64,000 bases of DNA from the NCBI RefSeq assembly GCF_001513965.1, contig NZ_KQ948030.1, forward strand, positions 62,001-126,000, read 5' to 3'. This DNA is from Streptomyces cellostaticus. GTDB lineage: Bacteria > Actinomycetota > Actinomycetes > Streptomycetales > Streptomycetaceae. A program made the translations under genes and the position numbers. The stretch's first letter is position 1; every line of letters begins with the position of its first letter. Shown in pieces: positions 13,583-22,078 of the stretch. A model generated the notes under the pieces. It was not told the origin of the DNA and ran no database searches. It saw only the letters and a program-made list of their open reading frames with translations.

Positions 13583-16150
13583 CTACAGGCGCGGGTCCAC
13601 CGGCTCCGACTCCAGGGCGAGCACCCCGAACACCGCCTCGTGCACCCGCCACAGCGGCTCCCCGTCCGCGAGCCGGTCCAGGGCCTCCAGGCCGAGGGCG
13701 TACTCGCGGATCGCGAGCGACCGCTTGTGGTTCAGGAACCGCTGCCGCAGCTTGGCGAGGTTGTCCGGCCGGGTGTACTCGGGGCCGTAGATGATCCGCA
13801 GGTACTCGCGGCCCCGGCACTTGATGCCGGGCTGGACCAGGCGGCCCTCCGGGCTGCGGACCACCGCGCCCACCGGCTTGACGACCATGCCCTCGCCGCC
13901 CCGGCCGGTCATCTCCAGCCACCAGTCGACGCCGGCGCGGACCGACGCCGGGTCGCCCGTGTCGACGTACAGGCGCCGGGTGGTCTGCAGCAGTCCGGTG
14001 CCGTCGTGCTCCACCAGCCGGTCGATCAGGGCCAGTTGCTCGTCGTGTGGGAGCGCGGCGAGGCTGCGCCCGCGGGCGGCCAGGATCTGGAAGGGGGCCA
14101 GGCGGACCCCGTCCAGGCCGTCGGTGGTCCAGCAGTAGCGGCGGTAGGCGTCGGTGAACGCGGCCGCGTCGGCCGCGCGGTCACGCTGCCGGTCCAGCAG
14201 GCCGCCCACGTCGGTGCCGCGGGCCGCGGCGGCCTCCAGCGCGGCGAGCGCGCCCGGGAACACCGCGCCCGAGGCGGCACCCACGGCCGCGTACTGGCTG
14301 CGCAGCAGGCCCGAGGCCTTCAGCGACCAGGGCATCAGCTCGGCGTCCAGCAGCAGCCAGTCGCCCGCGCCGGAGGCGCTGTCGGATGCAGCCAGCTCCT
14401 CCCACAGGCCCGCGTCCCCGACGGCCGAGCGCAGGCGGCCGAGGATCTCCTCGGTCACCTTCCCGTCGTCGAAGAACGGCCGCCCGGTACGGGTGTAGAG
14501 GGACCCCGTGGGCCCGTCCACGCCGAACCGCTCGCGCGCCGCGTCCGCGTCCCGGCACACCAGGACCACGGCGCGCGAGCCCATGTGCTTCTCCTCGCAC
14601 ACGACCCGCGCGACACCGTCCGCCGCGTACTGCGCGAACGCCTCCACCGGGTGCTCAAGGTAGCCCTCGACCTGCGAGGTCGCCGTCGGTGCCATGGTCG
14701 GCGGGAGGTACGGCAGCAGGCGCGGGTCGATCGCGAAGCGGCTCATGACCTCCAGCGCTGCGGCCGCGTTCTCCTCGCGGACCGCGACCCGGCCCGCGTG
14801 CCGGGTCTCCACGGCCCTGCGGCCGTGCACGTCCGCCAGGTCCAGCGGCCGCCCGTCGTGCCCGCCGGGCGCCTCGCTGCGCAGCGGCTTGGCCGGCTCG
14901 TACCAGACCTGCTCGGCCGGTACGTCGACCAGCTCGCGCTCCGGCCAGCGCAGCGCGGTCAGCTTGCCGCCGAAGACGGCACCGGTGTCCAGGCAGATGG
15001 TGTTGTTGAGCCAGGTGGCCTCCGGGACCGGGGTGTGGCCGTACACCACCGCCGCGCGGCCCCGGTAGTCCTCGGCCCACGGGTAGCGCACGGGCAGCCC
15101 GAACTCGTCGGTCTCGCCGGTGGTGTCGCCGTACAGGGCGTGCGAGCGGACCCGGCCGGAGGTGCGGCCGTGGTACTTCTCGGGCAGACCGGCGTGGCAG
15201 ACGACCAGCTTGCCGCCGTCGAGGACGTAGTGGCTGACCAGCCCCTCCAGGAAGCGGCGCACCTCCGCCTCGAACTCCTCGCTCTCGCCCTCCATCTGCG
15301 CGATGGTCTCGGCGAGCCCGTGGGTGTGCTGGACCTTGCGGCCCTTGAGGTAACGGCCGTACTTGTTCTCGTGGTTGCCCGGCACGCACAGTGCGCTGCC
15401 CGACTTCACCATCGACATCACGCGGCGCAGCACGCCCGGGGAGTCCGGGCCGCGGTCGACCAGGTCGCCGACGAAAACGGCGGTACGGCCCTCGGGGTGC
15501 ACGCCGTCGGCGTAGCCCAGCTTGGCGAGCAGCGCCTCCAGTTCCGCGGAGCAGCCGTGGATGTCGCCGATGATGTCGAAGGGGCCGGTGAGGTGGGTCA
15601 GGTCGTTGAAGCGCTTCTCGGTGACGACGGTGGCGCCGTCGACCTCCTCGACTCCGCGCAGGACGTGCACCTTGCGGAAGCCCTCGCGCTCCAGGTGCCG
15701 CACGGATCGGCGCAGTTCGCGGATGTGGCGCTGGATGACCCGGCGGGGCATGTCGGCGCGGTCGGTGCGGGCCGCGTTGCGCTCGGCGCACACCTCCTCG
15801 GGCACGTCGAGCACGATGGCGATGGGCAGCACGTCGTACTTCTTGGCCAGCTCGACGAGCTGGCGCCTGCTGTCCTGCTGCACGCTGGTGGCGTCCACGA
15901 CGGTACGGCGGCCGGCGGCCAGCCGCTTGCCGGCGATGTAGTGCAGGACGTCGAAGGCGTCCCTGGTGGCGCTCTGGTCGTTCTCGTCGTCGGAGACCAG
16001 ACCGCGGCAGAAGTCCGAGGAGATGACCTCGGTGGGCTTGAAGTGCCTCCGGGCGAAGGTGGACTTGCCGGAGCCGGAGGCGCCGACGAGCACCACCAGG
16101 GAGAGGTCGGTGACGGGGAGGACCCGTCCCTTGTTCTGCGTCTCGGTCAT
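13583..16150 (-). CDS. pnkp: Polynucleotide kinase-phosphatase-ligase (bacterial Pnkp)
   Basis: An 855-residue RNA-repair enzyme with three domains in order. The 5'-OH kinase has P-loop GASGSGKST at residues 23-31. The metallophosphatase has GDIHGC from residue 195, GDLVDRGPDS and GNHENK. The C-terminal nucleotidyltransferase has EEKHMGSR with lysine about 521 and later EGMVVKPVG. Together they heal and adenylate broken RNA ends; sealing needs the Hen1 partner. The ATG at 16150 overlaps the hen1 stop by ATGA, confirming the start. Length and domain order are those of full bacterial Pnkp, and all key motifs look intact. Confidence 0.95.
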   Translation of the reverse strand: MTETQNKGRVLPVTDLSLVVLVGASGSGKSTFARRHFKPTEVISSDFCRGLVSDDENDQSATRDAFDVLHYIAGKRLAAGRRTVVDATSVQQDSRRQLVELAKKYDVLPIAIVLDVPEEVCAERNAARTDRADMPRRVIQRHIRELRRSVRHLEREGFRKVHVLRGVEEVDGATVVTEKRFNDLTHLTGPFDIIGDIHGCSAELEALLAKLGYADGVHPEGRTAVFVGDLVDRGPDSPGVLRRVMSMVKSGSALCVPGNHENKYGRYLKGRKVQHTHGLAETIAQMEGESEEFEAEVRRFLEGLVSHYVLDGGKLVVCHAGLPEKYHGRTSGRVRSHALYGDTTGETDEFGLPVRYPWAEDYRGRAAVVYGHTPVPEATWLNNTICLDTGAVFGGKLTALRWPERELVDVPAEQVWYEPAKPLRSEAPGGHDGRPLDLADVHGRRAVETRHAGRVAVREENAAAALEVMSRFAIDPRLLPYLPPTMAPTATSQVEGYLEHPVEAFAQYAADGVARVVCEEKHMGSRAVVLVCRDADAARERFGVDGPTGSLYTRTGRPFFDDGKVTEEILGRLRSAVGDAGLWEELAASDSASGAGDWLLLDAELMPWSLKASGLLRSQYAAVGAASGAVFPGALAALEAAAARGTDVGGLLDRQRDRAADAAAFTDAYRRYCWTTDGLDGVRLAPFQILAARGRSLAALPHDEQLALIDRLVEHDGTGLLQTTRRLYVDTGDPASVRAGVDWWLEMTGRGGEGMVVKPVGAVVRSPEGRLVQPGIKCRGREYLRIIYGPEYTRPDNLAKLRQRFLNHKRSLAIREYALGLEALDRLADGEPLWRVHEAVFGVLALESEPVDPRL

Positions 16151-17619
16151 GCTGCCTTCGCCTCCTTCTCGGTCTTCTCGGACTTCATCGTGAATGCGGC
16201 CATCTGCGTGGGCGGCCCGACCTCCGGGTCGTCCGGTCCGACGGGGACGAACTCCACGTTGTAGCCGTGCCGTTCGGCGACCGTCGCCGCCCAGGTGCAA
16301 AACTCCTCGCGGGTCCACTCGAAGCGGTGGTCGCCGTGCCGGACGTGGCCTGCGGGCAGGGTCTCCCAGCGGACGTTGTACTCGACGTTCGGGGTGGTCA
16401 CGAGGACCGTCTTCGGGCGTGCGTGCCCGAAGACGGCGTACTCCAGGGCGGGCAGCCGGGGCAGGTCGAGGTGCTCGACGACCTCGCTGAGCACGGCCGC
16501 GTCGTAGCCCTTGAGCCGGTTGTCGGTGTAGGCGAGCGAGCCCTGGAAGAGACGCACGCGGGCCGCCTGCCGCTCCCCCATGCGGTCCAGCTTCAGCCGG
16601 CGCGAGGCGATGGCGAGGGCCCGCACGGAGACGTCGACGCCGACGACCTCGGTGAACCGCTCGTCCTTGAGCAGTTCGTGCACCAACTGGCCCTGGCCGC
16701 AGCCGAGGTCGAGGACCCGGGCGGCACCGGACGCGTGCAGAGCGGCGACGATGGCCTCGCGGCGCTGCACGGCGAGCGGGGTCGGCTTCTCCTCCGCCTC
16801 CGTCTCCTCCTCGACCGCGTTGTCGATCGCCTCGACCTCGCTGTCGTCGGCCTCGGCCAGGCGCACCAGCTCCAGCCGCTCCATCGCCTGCCGGGTCAGC
16901 GACCAGCGACGGGAGAGGTAGCGGCTGGTGATCAGCTTCTGCTCCGGGTGCCCGGGCAGCCAGCCCTCTCCGGCCCGCAGCAGCTTGTCGACCTCGTCGG
17001 AGGAGACCCAGTAGTGCTTGGCGTCGTCGAGGACCGGCAGCAGGACGTACAGGTGGCGCAGTGCCTCGGCGAGGGTCAGTACCTCGGACTCGAGGACGAG
17101 GCGGACGTACCGCGAGGCACCCCACTCGGGGAACTCGGTGTCGAGGGCGACGGGTTCGGCGGTCACCGCCCAGCCGAGCGGTTCGAAGAGCCCCCGTACG
17201 AGATCGGGTCCGCCGCGGGCGGGCAGCGCGGGTACCTCGATACGCAGCGGCAGGGGCGCGGCGGCCCGCTCCGGGCGGGCGTTGCACACGCCCCGCAGGG
17301 CGCTGGAGAACACGGCGCTCAGGGCGACTGCCAGCAGCGAGGAGGCCGCGTAGGGGCGGTCGTTGACGTACTGCGCGAGTGCCGCGTCGGGTGCTCCGCC
17401 GCGGCCCTTGCCCTTGCCCCGGCGGACCAGCGCGACCGGGTCGACCTCCAGCAGCAGCGCGGCCGTGCAGCGCTCGGCGTCCGCGTGCGGGTAGAAGACG
17501 TGCGCGGTGCCGTAGGAGGTGGAGAAGGTCTGCGCCTTCTCGGGGTGCTTGTGCAGCAGGAACCCGAGGTCGGTGGCCGGGAGGGCGGCGGTGCCGCTCG
17601 TGGATATCGTCAGGAACAC
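16147..17619 (-). CDS. hen1: 3'-terminal RNA ribose 2'-O-methyltransferase Hen1
   Basis: A 490-residue protein. The N-terminal region (about 1-270) is the Pnkp-interacting part of bacterial Hen1, and the C-terminal methyltransferase starts at VLDLGCGQG (residue 302). SEVVEHLD and the downstream RHGDHRFEW provide the Glu/His metal site of Hen1 methyltransferases. It methylates the 2'-OH at a cleaved RNA 3' end before ligation, so that the repaired tRNA resists renewed cleavage by ribotoxins. It overlaps pnkp by four bases, forming a dedicated two-gene repair operon. An acidic linker (EAIDNAVEEETEAEEK) separates the two halves. The start at 17619 fits the usual MFLTIST N-terminus. Confidence 0.95.
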   Translation of the reverse strand: MFLTISTSGTAALPATDLGFLLHKHPEKAQTFSTSYGTAHVFYPHADAERCTAALLLEVDPVALVRRGKGKGRGGAPDAALAQYVNDRPYAASSLLAVALSAVFSSALRGVCNARPERAAAPLPLRIEVPALPARGGPDLVRGLFEPLGWAVTAEPVALDTEFPEWGASRYVRLVLESEVLTLAEALRHLYVLLPVLDDAKHYWVSSDEVDKLLRAGEGWLPGHPEQKLITSRYLSRRWSLTRQAMERLELVRLAEADDSEVEAIDNAVEEETEAEEKPTPLAVQRREAIVAALHASGAARVLDLGCGQGQLVHELLKDERFTEVVGVDVSVRALAIASRRLKLDRMGERQAARVRLFQGSLAYTDNRLKGYDAAVLSEVVEHLDLPRLPALEYAVFGHARPKTVLVTTPNVEYNVRWETLPAGHVRHGDHRFEWTREEFCTWAATVAERHGYNVEFVPVGPDDPEVGPPTQMAAFTMKSEKTEKEAKAA

Positions 17620-17711
17620 GTGTCCCAGTCTCCCGGGTCGCTACCGCCCTGACCACCTGTTTTCCCATACGGCAGGTGGGCGGGGGCCGTCGGGCACGGC
17701 ATCCTGACGGC

Positions 17712-18044
17712 ATGAGCATGCCTGTATGCCCCCGGTGCGGTCAGGGGCTGAGCGCGTTCCAGGTCTTCCGCACGCGCAACCGGTGGGGCAGAGCCGGGCC
17801 CCGGCCCAGAGACGAGCTGTGGTGGAGGTGCGCCGGCTGCGGATGGCTGGGCTTCCAGGAGCGCGGGAGCGACCGTCTGCGGCCGATGCGCCACCTGGAG
17901 GGCGACGACGGCGACTGCCCCTTCTGCGGCGGCGAGGAGAGCACCGTGGTGAGCGAGCCGTGGCAGGCGGAGGGCGAGACGCGGGACTGGAGCGTGTGCC
18001 TGGAGTGCGGCACCAGCAACCAGCGCCGCGTCAGGATCAGGTGA
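17712..18044 (+). CDS. Small zinc-ribbon protein, function unknown
   Basis: A 110-residue protein with four CxxC knuckles: CPRC near the N-terminus, CAGC, CPFC and CLEC. These would form two zinc ribbons. It has a basic C-terminus (NQRRVRIR) and no membrane segment. An ATG at 17712 and another two codons later both fit; neither has a strong ribosome site. It is divergent from hen1 (93 bp apart) and overlaps the convergent CbrC-like gene by eight bases. Function not recognised; a nucleic-acid or protein adaptor would be consistent with the fold. Confidence 0.65.
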   Translation: MSMPVCPRCGQGLSAFQVFRTRNRWGRAGPRPRDELWWRCAGCGWLGFQERGSDRLRPMRHLEGDDGDCPFCGGEESTVVSEPWQAEGETRDWSVCLECGTSNQRRVRIR

Positions 18045-18978
18045 AGTCCGAGTACGCGAGACGGGTGTCGCACACCCGGCAGCGGAACAGGTACGCGGTC
18101 GGCGGGCCGTCCGCGTCGAGCGCCCCGAGGTACTCCTCGACCCGCTCGGGGAGCCAGCCCCACCCGGTGCACTCGCGCCGCAGCGTCTCCACCGCGTCCG
18201 GGAAGTGCGCGAGCTCCCCCGCCCCGGCCGGCTTCAGGAACTCGGCGCCGTCGCCGCAGTGCGTCAGCCAGCGCGGGGACTGCCAGGCCGGGATGCCGGG
18301 TGTGCGTTCCAGGATCTCCCGGGCCGCCTCGCCCGGGACCTCGCCGTCGATGAGGTCGTTGAAGGTGGCGCCGTAGCGTTCGGCGGCCTTGCCGAAGGCG
18401 ATGCAGTACGGGCAGATGCCCTCGTCCGGCGCCTCGGCCCCGTACACCGGCCCCGTGTACACCCAGCCGCGCTCCTGTCCGCAGCACACGCACGGCTCGT
18501 CCGTCGGCGCCACCACCCCGGCCAGCGAGTGGTAGGGGAACCGGGGCAGGAGCGGCCGCTGCCGGGGCTCCGGCACGGGGCGGACGACCTGCTGGATCGC
18601 CCGGCCCGTCCAGGCGCTGGGCGGCACGACGATCGCGCGGGCACGCAGGTCGTCGTCGGGCAGGTGACGCCGGTCGTGCTCCCGCTGCAGCAGGGCGGGA
18701 CGGTCCAGCGGCATGACCACGGCGCCGGTGCGGCGGGCGAGTTCGGCCACCTTGTCGAGGATCAGGCCGAAGGAGAAGTGGACGAAGGACAGGCTCGTGG
18801 CGTCGCCGTACACCTCCGCCTCGCCGCCGTCCGGGGCCCGCAGGTTCCACCCCTCGGGCAGGCCCCGGCCGGGCATGCCGCCCACCGTGACAGGGCCCAG
18901 GACCTCACGGATCACCGCCTCCTTCATCGGAACCGGCTCGCCGTCGCGGAACTTGAACACGTACAGGGGGTAGCTCAT
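18037..18978 (-). CDS. CbrC-like (UPF0167) protein with N-terminal extension
   Basis: A 313-residue cytoplasmic protein. The C-terminal ~180 residues resemble the CbrC/UPF0167 family linked to colicin E2 tolerance: FPYHSLAGVV, CVCCGQERGWVYTGPVY, GICPYCIAFGKAAERYGATFND and HCGDGAEFL, with a final CRVCDTRLAY. Cysteine pairs probably bind zinc. The N-terminal ~130 residues (VFKFRDGEPVPMKEAVIREVL...) are not recognised and look like a separate domain. The ATG at 18978 has AAGGAGAG and overlaps the stop of the upstream membrane protein (ATGA), so the two genes are coupled. Confidence 0.65.
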   Translation of the reverse strand: MSYPLYVFKFRDGEPVPMKEAVIREVLGPVTVGGMPGRGLPEGWNLRAPDGGEAEVYGDATSLSFVHFSFGLILDKVAELARRTGAVVMPLDRPALLQREHDRRHLPDDDLRARAIVVPPSAWTGRAIQQVVRPVPEPRQRPLLPRFPYHSLAGVVAPTDEPCVCCGQERGWVYTGPVYGAEAPDEGICPYCIAFGKAAERYGATFNDLIDGEVPGEAAREILERTPGIPAWQSPRWLTHCGDGAEFLKPAGAGELAHFPDAVETLRRECTGWGWLPERVEEYLGALDADGPPTAYLFRCRVCDTRLAYSDFT

Positions 18979-19472
18979 CGCTCTCCTTCGCCCGCGCCCG
19001 CCCGGGCCCGGCGCTCGGCCGCGTACCCGTTCGCCACCACGAGCGCGATCGAGGCCAGGCCCAGCACGGCGACCAGCGTGTTGATCCAGGTGTAGGCAGG
19101 GCTGCTCGGGTAGGTGCCGCCGTCGTCCAGAACGCAGTCGAAGCGCAGCGGCAGCCAGGAGGCCGTCTGCCCGACGAGGTGGCCGGCCCGGTGGTCGTCG
19201 CGGCAGTCCTGGGACGGTGTGGAGTCCGCGCCGGACGAGGACTCGTGCACGGCAAAGGCGACCGCCCCGGCGCCGAGCACATAGAGGATCACCGCGCCCG
19301 AGCCGGTCATCCACGCGGACCAGCGCAGCAGATCCGACCGCCAGTCCGGCCGCCGGCCGGGCAGGGCGGCGGAGACGAGTTTGACGGCGACCGCGATCAG
19401 CCAGACCGGGACGGCGAAGACGGCGGGAATGCACAGCAGGGCGAAGAACGTGCCGGGCAAGGAATCGTCCAT
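18975..19472 (-). CDS. Small membrane protein, function unknown
   Basis: A 165-residue protein with three predicted membrane segments: residues about 8-34 (FFALLCIPAVFAVPVWLIAV), 55-75 and 130-150. Between the second and third is an extracytoplasmic loop containing two cysteines (SQDCRD and RFDCVLDD), possibly disulfide-bonded. The C-terminal tail is charged (YAAERRARAGAGEGER). It is translationally coupled to the CbrC-like gene. No family recognised; joint function with the CbrC-like protein is suggested only by the overlap. Confidence 0.65.
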   Translation of the reverse strand: MDDSLPGTFFALLCIPAVFAVPVWLIAVAVKLVSAALPGRRPDWRSDLLRWSAWMTGSGAVILYVLGAGAVAFAVHESSSGADSTPSQDCRDDHRAGHLVGQTASWLPLRFDCVLDDGGTYPSSPAYTWINTLVAVLGLASIALVVANGYAAERRARAGAGEGER

Positions 19473-19551
19473 CGGACGAGATCACCAGGAGCCGGTGGGC
19501 ATGGCTGTGGTGGAGGCCATAGTTCCGGTCACAGGACCGTCACAGGTCGCA

Positions 19552-19579
19552 CGGCCCCCTCTCAGACCGGAGGGGGCCG
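19552..19579 (-). terminator. Hairpin downstream of the F420-type oxidoreductase gene
   Basis: CGGCCCCCTC at 19552-19561 pairs perfectly with GAGGGGGCCG at 19570-19579 around an eight-base loop, 29 bp beyond the stop of the oxidoreductase. No T-run follows, as is common for Streptomyces terminators. Confidence 0.55.
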
Positions 19580-19607
19580 GTGGACAGGTGGGGTGTCAGG
19601 TGGGGTG

Positions 19608-20531
19608 TTACGACAGCTGCGACTGGACCTGGGAGGAGATCAGGTCCAGGTGGTCGAGGTCGTCCAGGTCGAGGATCTGGAGGTAGATCCGCTGCGAGCC
19701 GGCCTCGGCGTACCGGCCGATCTTGTCGACCACCTCGGCCGGAGAGCCGGCCAGACCGTTGGCCTTCAGCTCGTCCACCTCACGGCCGATCACCGCGGCC
19801 CGCCGGGCGACCTCCTGCTCGTCCCTGCCCACACACGCCACCAGCGCGTTGGAGTACGTCAGAGCGTCCGGCCTGCGGCCCGCCTCCTCGGCGGCGGCGC
19901 GCACCCGGCCGAACTGCCGCTCACTGTCCTCGATCGAGGCGAACGGCATGTTGAACTCGTCCGCGTACCGGGCCGCGAGGCGCGGGGTGCGGGCCGGGCC
20001 GTGACCGCCGATGAGCACCGGGATCTTCTCCTGGGCGGGCTTGGGCAGCGCGGGCGAGTCGGTGAGGTCGTAGTACGCGCCGTGGAAGTCGAAGGTCTCG
20101 CCGGTCTTGGTCGCCCACAGCCCGGTGACGATCTCCAGCTGCTCCTCCAGGCGCGCGAACTTCTCCTTCGGGAACGGGATGCCGTACGCCCGGTGCTCCT
20201 CCTCGAACCAGCCCGCGCCCAGGCCCAGTTCCACCCGGCCGCCGGACATCTGGTCGACCTGGGCCACCTGGATGGCGAGCACGCCAGGCAGGCGGAAGGT
20301 TCCTGCGGTCATCAGGGTGCCGAGGCGGATGCGCTTGGTCTCGCGGGCCAGGCCGGCCAGGGTGATCCAGGCGTCCGTGGGGCCGGGCAGGCCGTCGACA
20401 CTGCCCATGCGGAGGTAGTGGTCCGAGCGGAAGAACGCATCGAAGCCGAGGTCTTCCGTGGCCTTCGCCACGGTGAGCAGGGTGTCGTAGGTCGCCCCTT
20501 GCTGGGGCTCGGTGAAGATTCGAAGGTCCAT
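19608..20531 (-). CDS. F420-dependent LLM-class oxidoreductase
   Basis: A 307-residue luciferase-like monooxygenase-fold protein. It begins MDLRIFTEPQQGATYDTLL and shows the family segments FDAFFRSDHYLRMG, TKRIRLGTLMTAGTFRLPGV, SGGRVELGLGAGWFEEEHRAYGIPFP and PVLIGGHGPARTPRLAARYADEFN. Streptomyces members of this group use coenzyme F420 for hydride transfer; the substrate cannot be read from sequence. The ATG at 20531 has AGGATAG upstream; the longer frame to 20771 covers the divergent promoter. It stands alone, divergent from a small acidic protein gene. Confidence 0.85.
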   Translation of the reverse strand: MDLRIFTEPQQGATYDTLLTVAKATEDLGFDAFFRSDHYLRMGSVDGLPGPTDAWITLAGLARETKRIRLGTLMTAGTFRLPGVLAIQVAQVDQMSGGRVELGLGAGWFEEEHRAYGIPFPKEKFARLEEQLEIVTGLWATKTGETFDFHGAYYDLTDSPALPKPAQEKIPVLIGGHGPARTPRLAARYADEFNMPFASIEDSERQFGRVRAAAEEAGRRPDALTYSNALVACVGRDEQEVARRAAVIGREVDELKANGLAGSPAEVVDKIGRYAEAGSQRIYLQILDLDDLDHLDLISSQVQSQLS

Positions 20532-20769
20532 ACATCTATCCTGCACGGCGCACGCCCCGTCAACCTCATTGGTACCGCCGGGCGCGGCCGTCCCCGGTCG
20601 GGTGAAAATCGGGCACCGTGCGCGCGGGGTCCCGGCGGGCCAGTGACCGGCAACGGCGGTGATCGTTGGGCCGTCGGTGCCGGACCGTCCGACACCCGCG
20701 CCGGACGGTGGTCGCCGTCGCGCGTCATCGCCCCGGTCCTCCCCGGGGCCGGGGGCCGAGGAGGCCGTC

Positions 20770-20946
20770 ATGTCCGAAGAGTCCGTTCCCCCACAGGATG
20801 GCTCCGCCGGTCAGCCGAAGGGGTTGCTGGAGCAGATGGAGGAGCTGATGGCGGCGTTGAACGCGGATCTGTCGGCGCTGGACGCGGACTTGCAGTCGGC
20901 CGGAGGGTCGGGGTGGGCTTCGGCCGAAGAGAGCGAGCTCGGGTGA
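20770..20946 (+). CDS. Small acidic helical protein, function unknown
   Basis: A 58-residue product starting MSEESVPPQDG behind a clear GAGGAGG. Residues about 18-42 (GLLEQMEELMAALNADLSAL) form an amphipathic, probably coiled-coil helix. The C-terminus is Gly/Ser-rich and acidic. It has no signal peptide or cysteine. The gene is divergent from the F420-type oxidoreductase and ends 99 bp before the convergent hypothetical gene. Not recognised; the strong ribosome site is the main reason to accept it. Confidence 0.5.
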   Translation: MSEESVPPQDGSAGQPKGLLEQMEELMAALNADLSALDADLQSAGGSGWASAEESELG

Positions 20947-21000
20947 GGCGCCGTTGCCCTGAGGGCCGCCTCCCCCGGACCTCCGCCTCGGCCTGAACGG

Positions 21001-21027
21001 CCTCGTCCTCGAGCGCCGGACGGGCTC
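21001..21027. repeat. Dispersed Streptomyces intergenic repeat
   Basis: CCTCGTCCTCGAGCGCCGGACGGGCTC is, in two parts, CCTCGTCCTCGAGC followed by GCCGGACGGGCTC. It resembles the CTCGTCC-TCAAACGCCGGACGGGCTG motif remembered as very frequent between Streptomyces genes. It lies between two convergent genes and may contribute to termination. Confidence 0.45.
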
Positions 21028-21045
21028 GGTTCCGTGGTGGTTGTC

Positions 21046-21531
21046 TCACACGCCGGTCGGGCTGTCCTCCGCGTTCTGAGGTAACACCTCCTCGCGCGCC
21101 GCCAGCTTGCGCAGCATCTCCAGGACCCGGTCCCGGGATTCGTCCGCGGCGTCGATGGCCTCCATGCACTGCCAGTACGTCGTCTCGTCGGCCGCGGCGC
21201 TGGCCATGCCGACCAGGGCCATGCCGACCTCGCCGAGCAGGCCGCCGAGGCTGAGCAGGGTCTGCCGGGCGTCGTCCAGCTCCGTGAGCTGGGCGGCGCG
21301 CAGGTCTCCGGGATCGAGTTCCGGAGGGTCCAGGACGCCGCAGCCGCGACCCGCCAGCTCGGTCAGCCCCAGCGCCTCGCCCCGCAGCTCCGGCGGGCCG
21401 GACACCGCGAGGCGGCTGCCGATCGCCTGGGCCAGAGCCTGTGCCTGCCACACCTCCGCCATGATCTCGGGCGTGTCGGCGCCGCCCGCCAGCGCGCGCC
21501 TGCTCGTCACTATGAGTCGCACTGCTTCCAT
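21046..21531 (-). CDS. Hypothetical protein (DUF6099-like)
   Basis: A 161-residue, almost entirely helical cytoplasmic protein. It begins MEAVRLIVTSRRALAGG, and WQAQALAQAIGSRLA and DDARQTLLSLGGLLGEVGMALVGMA are prominent. The C-terminal part (TYWQCMEAIDAADESRDRVLEMLRKL) is an amphipathic helix. The pattern resembles the Streptomyces-restricted DUF6099 proteins; the identification is from memory and uncertain. GGGGGCAG precedes the ATG at 21531. It is monocistronic, with an AT-rich upstream stretch (21600-21720) that probably holds its promoter. Function unknown. Confidence 0.6.
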   Translation of the reverse strand: MEAVRLIVTSRRALAGGADTPEIMAEVWQAQALAQAIGSRLAVSGPPELRGEALGLTELAGRGCGVLDPPELDPGDLRAAQLTELDDARQTLLSLGGLLGEVGMALVGMASAAADETTYWQCMEAIDAADESRDRVLEMLRKLAAREEVLPQNAEDSPTGV

Positions 21532-21733
21532 GCGCTGCCCCCGTCCCGTCTGTCGTGCCTGCTCGCACGGCCGTCTGAACTCCCTTGTCCACTACCCAGA
21601 GTGAGGGCCTATGGGACGAAAAGCCAGAGGAAGATGGAAATTTATGGACAACAATTCGGATTCGGCAGGGATTTTGACTACCAAGCGTGACAATGAAGTA
21701 CGACAGTCCGGCCGTTGACGTCGCGTCTGCGCG
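21532..21733. other. AT-rich intergenic stretch
   Basis: About 200 bp between two minus-strand genes; positions 21610-21715 are much richer in A/T than the surroundings. It probably carries the promoter of the DUF6099-like gene. The plus strand has a 35-codon frame from the ATG at 21611 (MGRKARGRWKFMDNN...), with only a weak ribosome site; it is not called as a gene. Confidence 0.4.
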
Positions 21734-22078
21734 TCAGGGGGTGTCGTCCGGTCCCGGTGCCGGGAAGCGGTGTTCGTTGCGGTCGATCTTGGCCGACAGG
21801 GCGGTCAGCGGGTCGATGCCGAGGACCTCGCAGAGCTGGAGGAGATAGGCGAGGACATCGGCGACCTCGTCCGTGACACGGTGCGCGGTGCCGGGGTCGT
21901 CCATCACGCGGGCCGACTCCTGCGGGGTCAGCCACTGGAAGATCTCGACGAGTTCGGAGGCCTCCACACTGAGGGCGGCCACGAGGTTCTTGGGGGTGTG
22001 GTAGGGCTGCCAGTTGCGCGCTGCGGCGAACTCGGCCAGCCTGCGCTGGAGTCCGGCCAGGTCAGGGTGTTCCGTCAC
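21734..22078 (-). CDS. MazG-like nucleotide pyrophosphohydrolase
   Basis: A 114-residue all-helical MazG-type NTP pyrophosphohydrolase. The metal-binding pattern is ExxE in VEASELVEIFQW followed by ExxD in DEVADVLAYLLQL. Such single-domain enzymes remove non-canonical or excess nucleoside triphosphates. The start is the GTG at 22078, fixed by its GTGA overlap with the upstream AAA-type ATPase; an ATG-initiated form would be far longer and in the wrong frame context. Coupling to the ATPase suggests joint expression. Confidence 0.85.
   Translation of the reverse strand: MTEHPDLAGLQRRLAEFAAARNWQPYHTPKNLVAALSVEASELVEIFQWLTPQESARVMDDPGTAHRVTDEVADVLAYLLQLCEVLGIDPLTALSAKIDRNEHRFPAPGPDDTP

Noticed and set aside
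13583..17719. A single 1378-codon kinase-methyltransferase fusion
   Set aside because: The frame is open through hen1 only as a shadow; pnkp starts at 16150 with an ATGA overlap and hen1 is in another frame.
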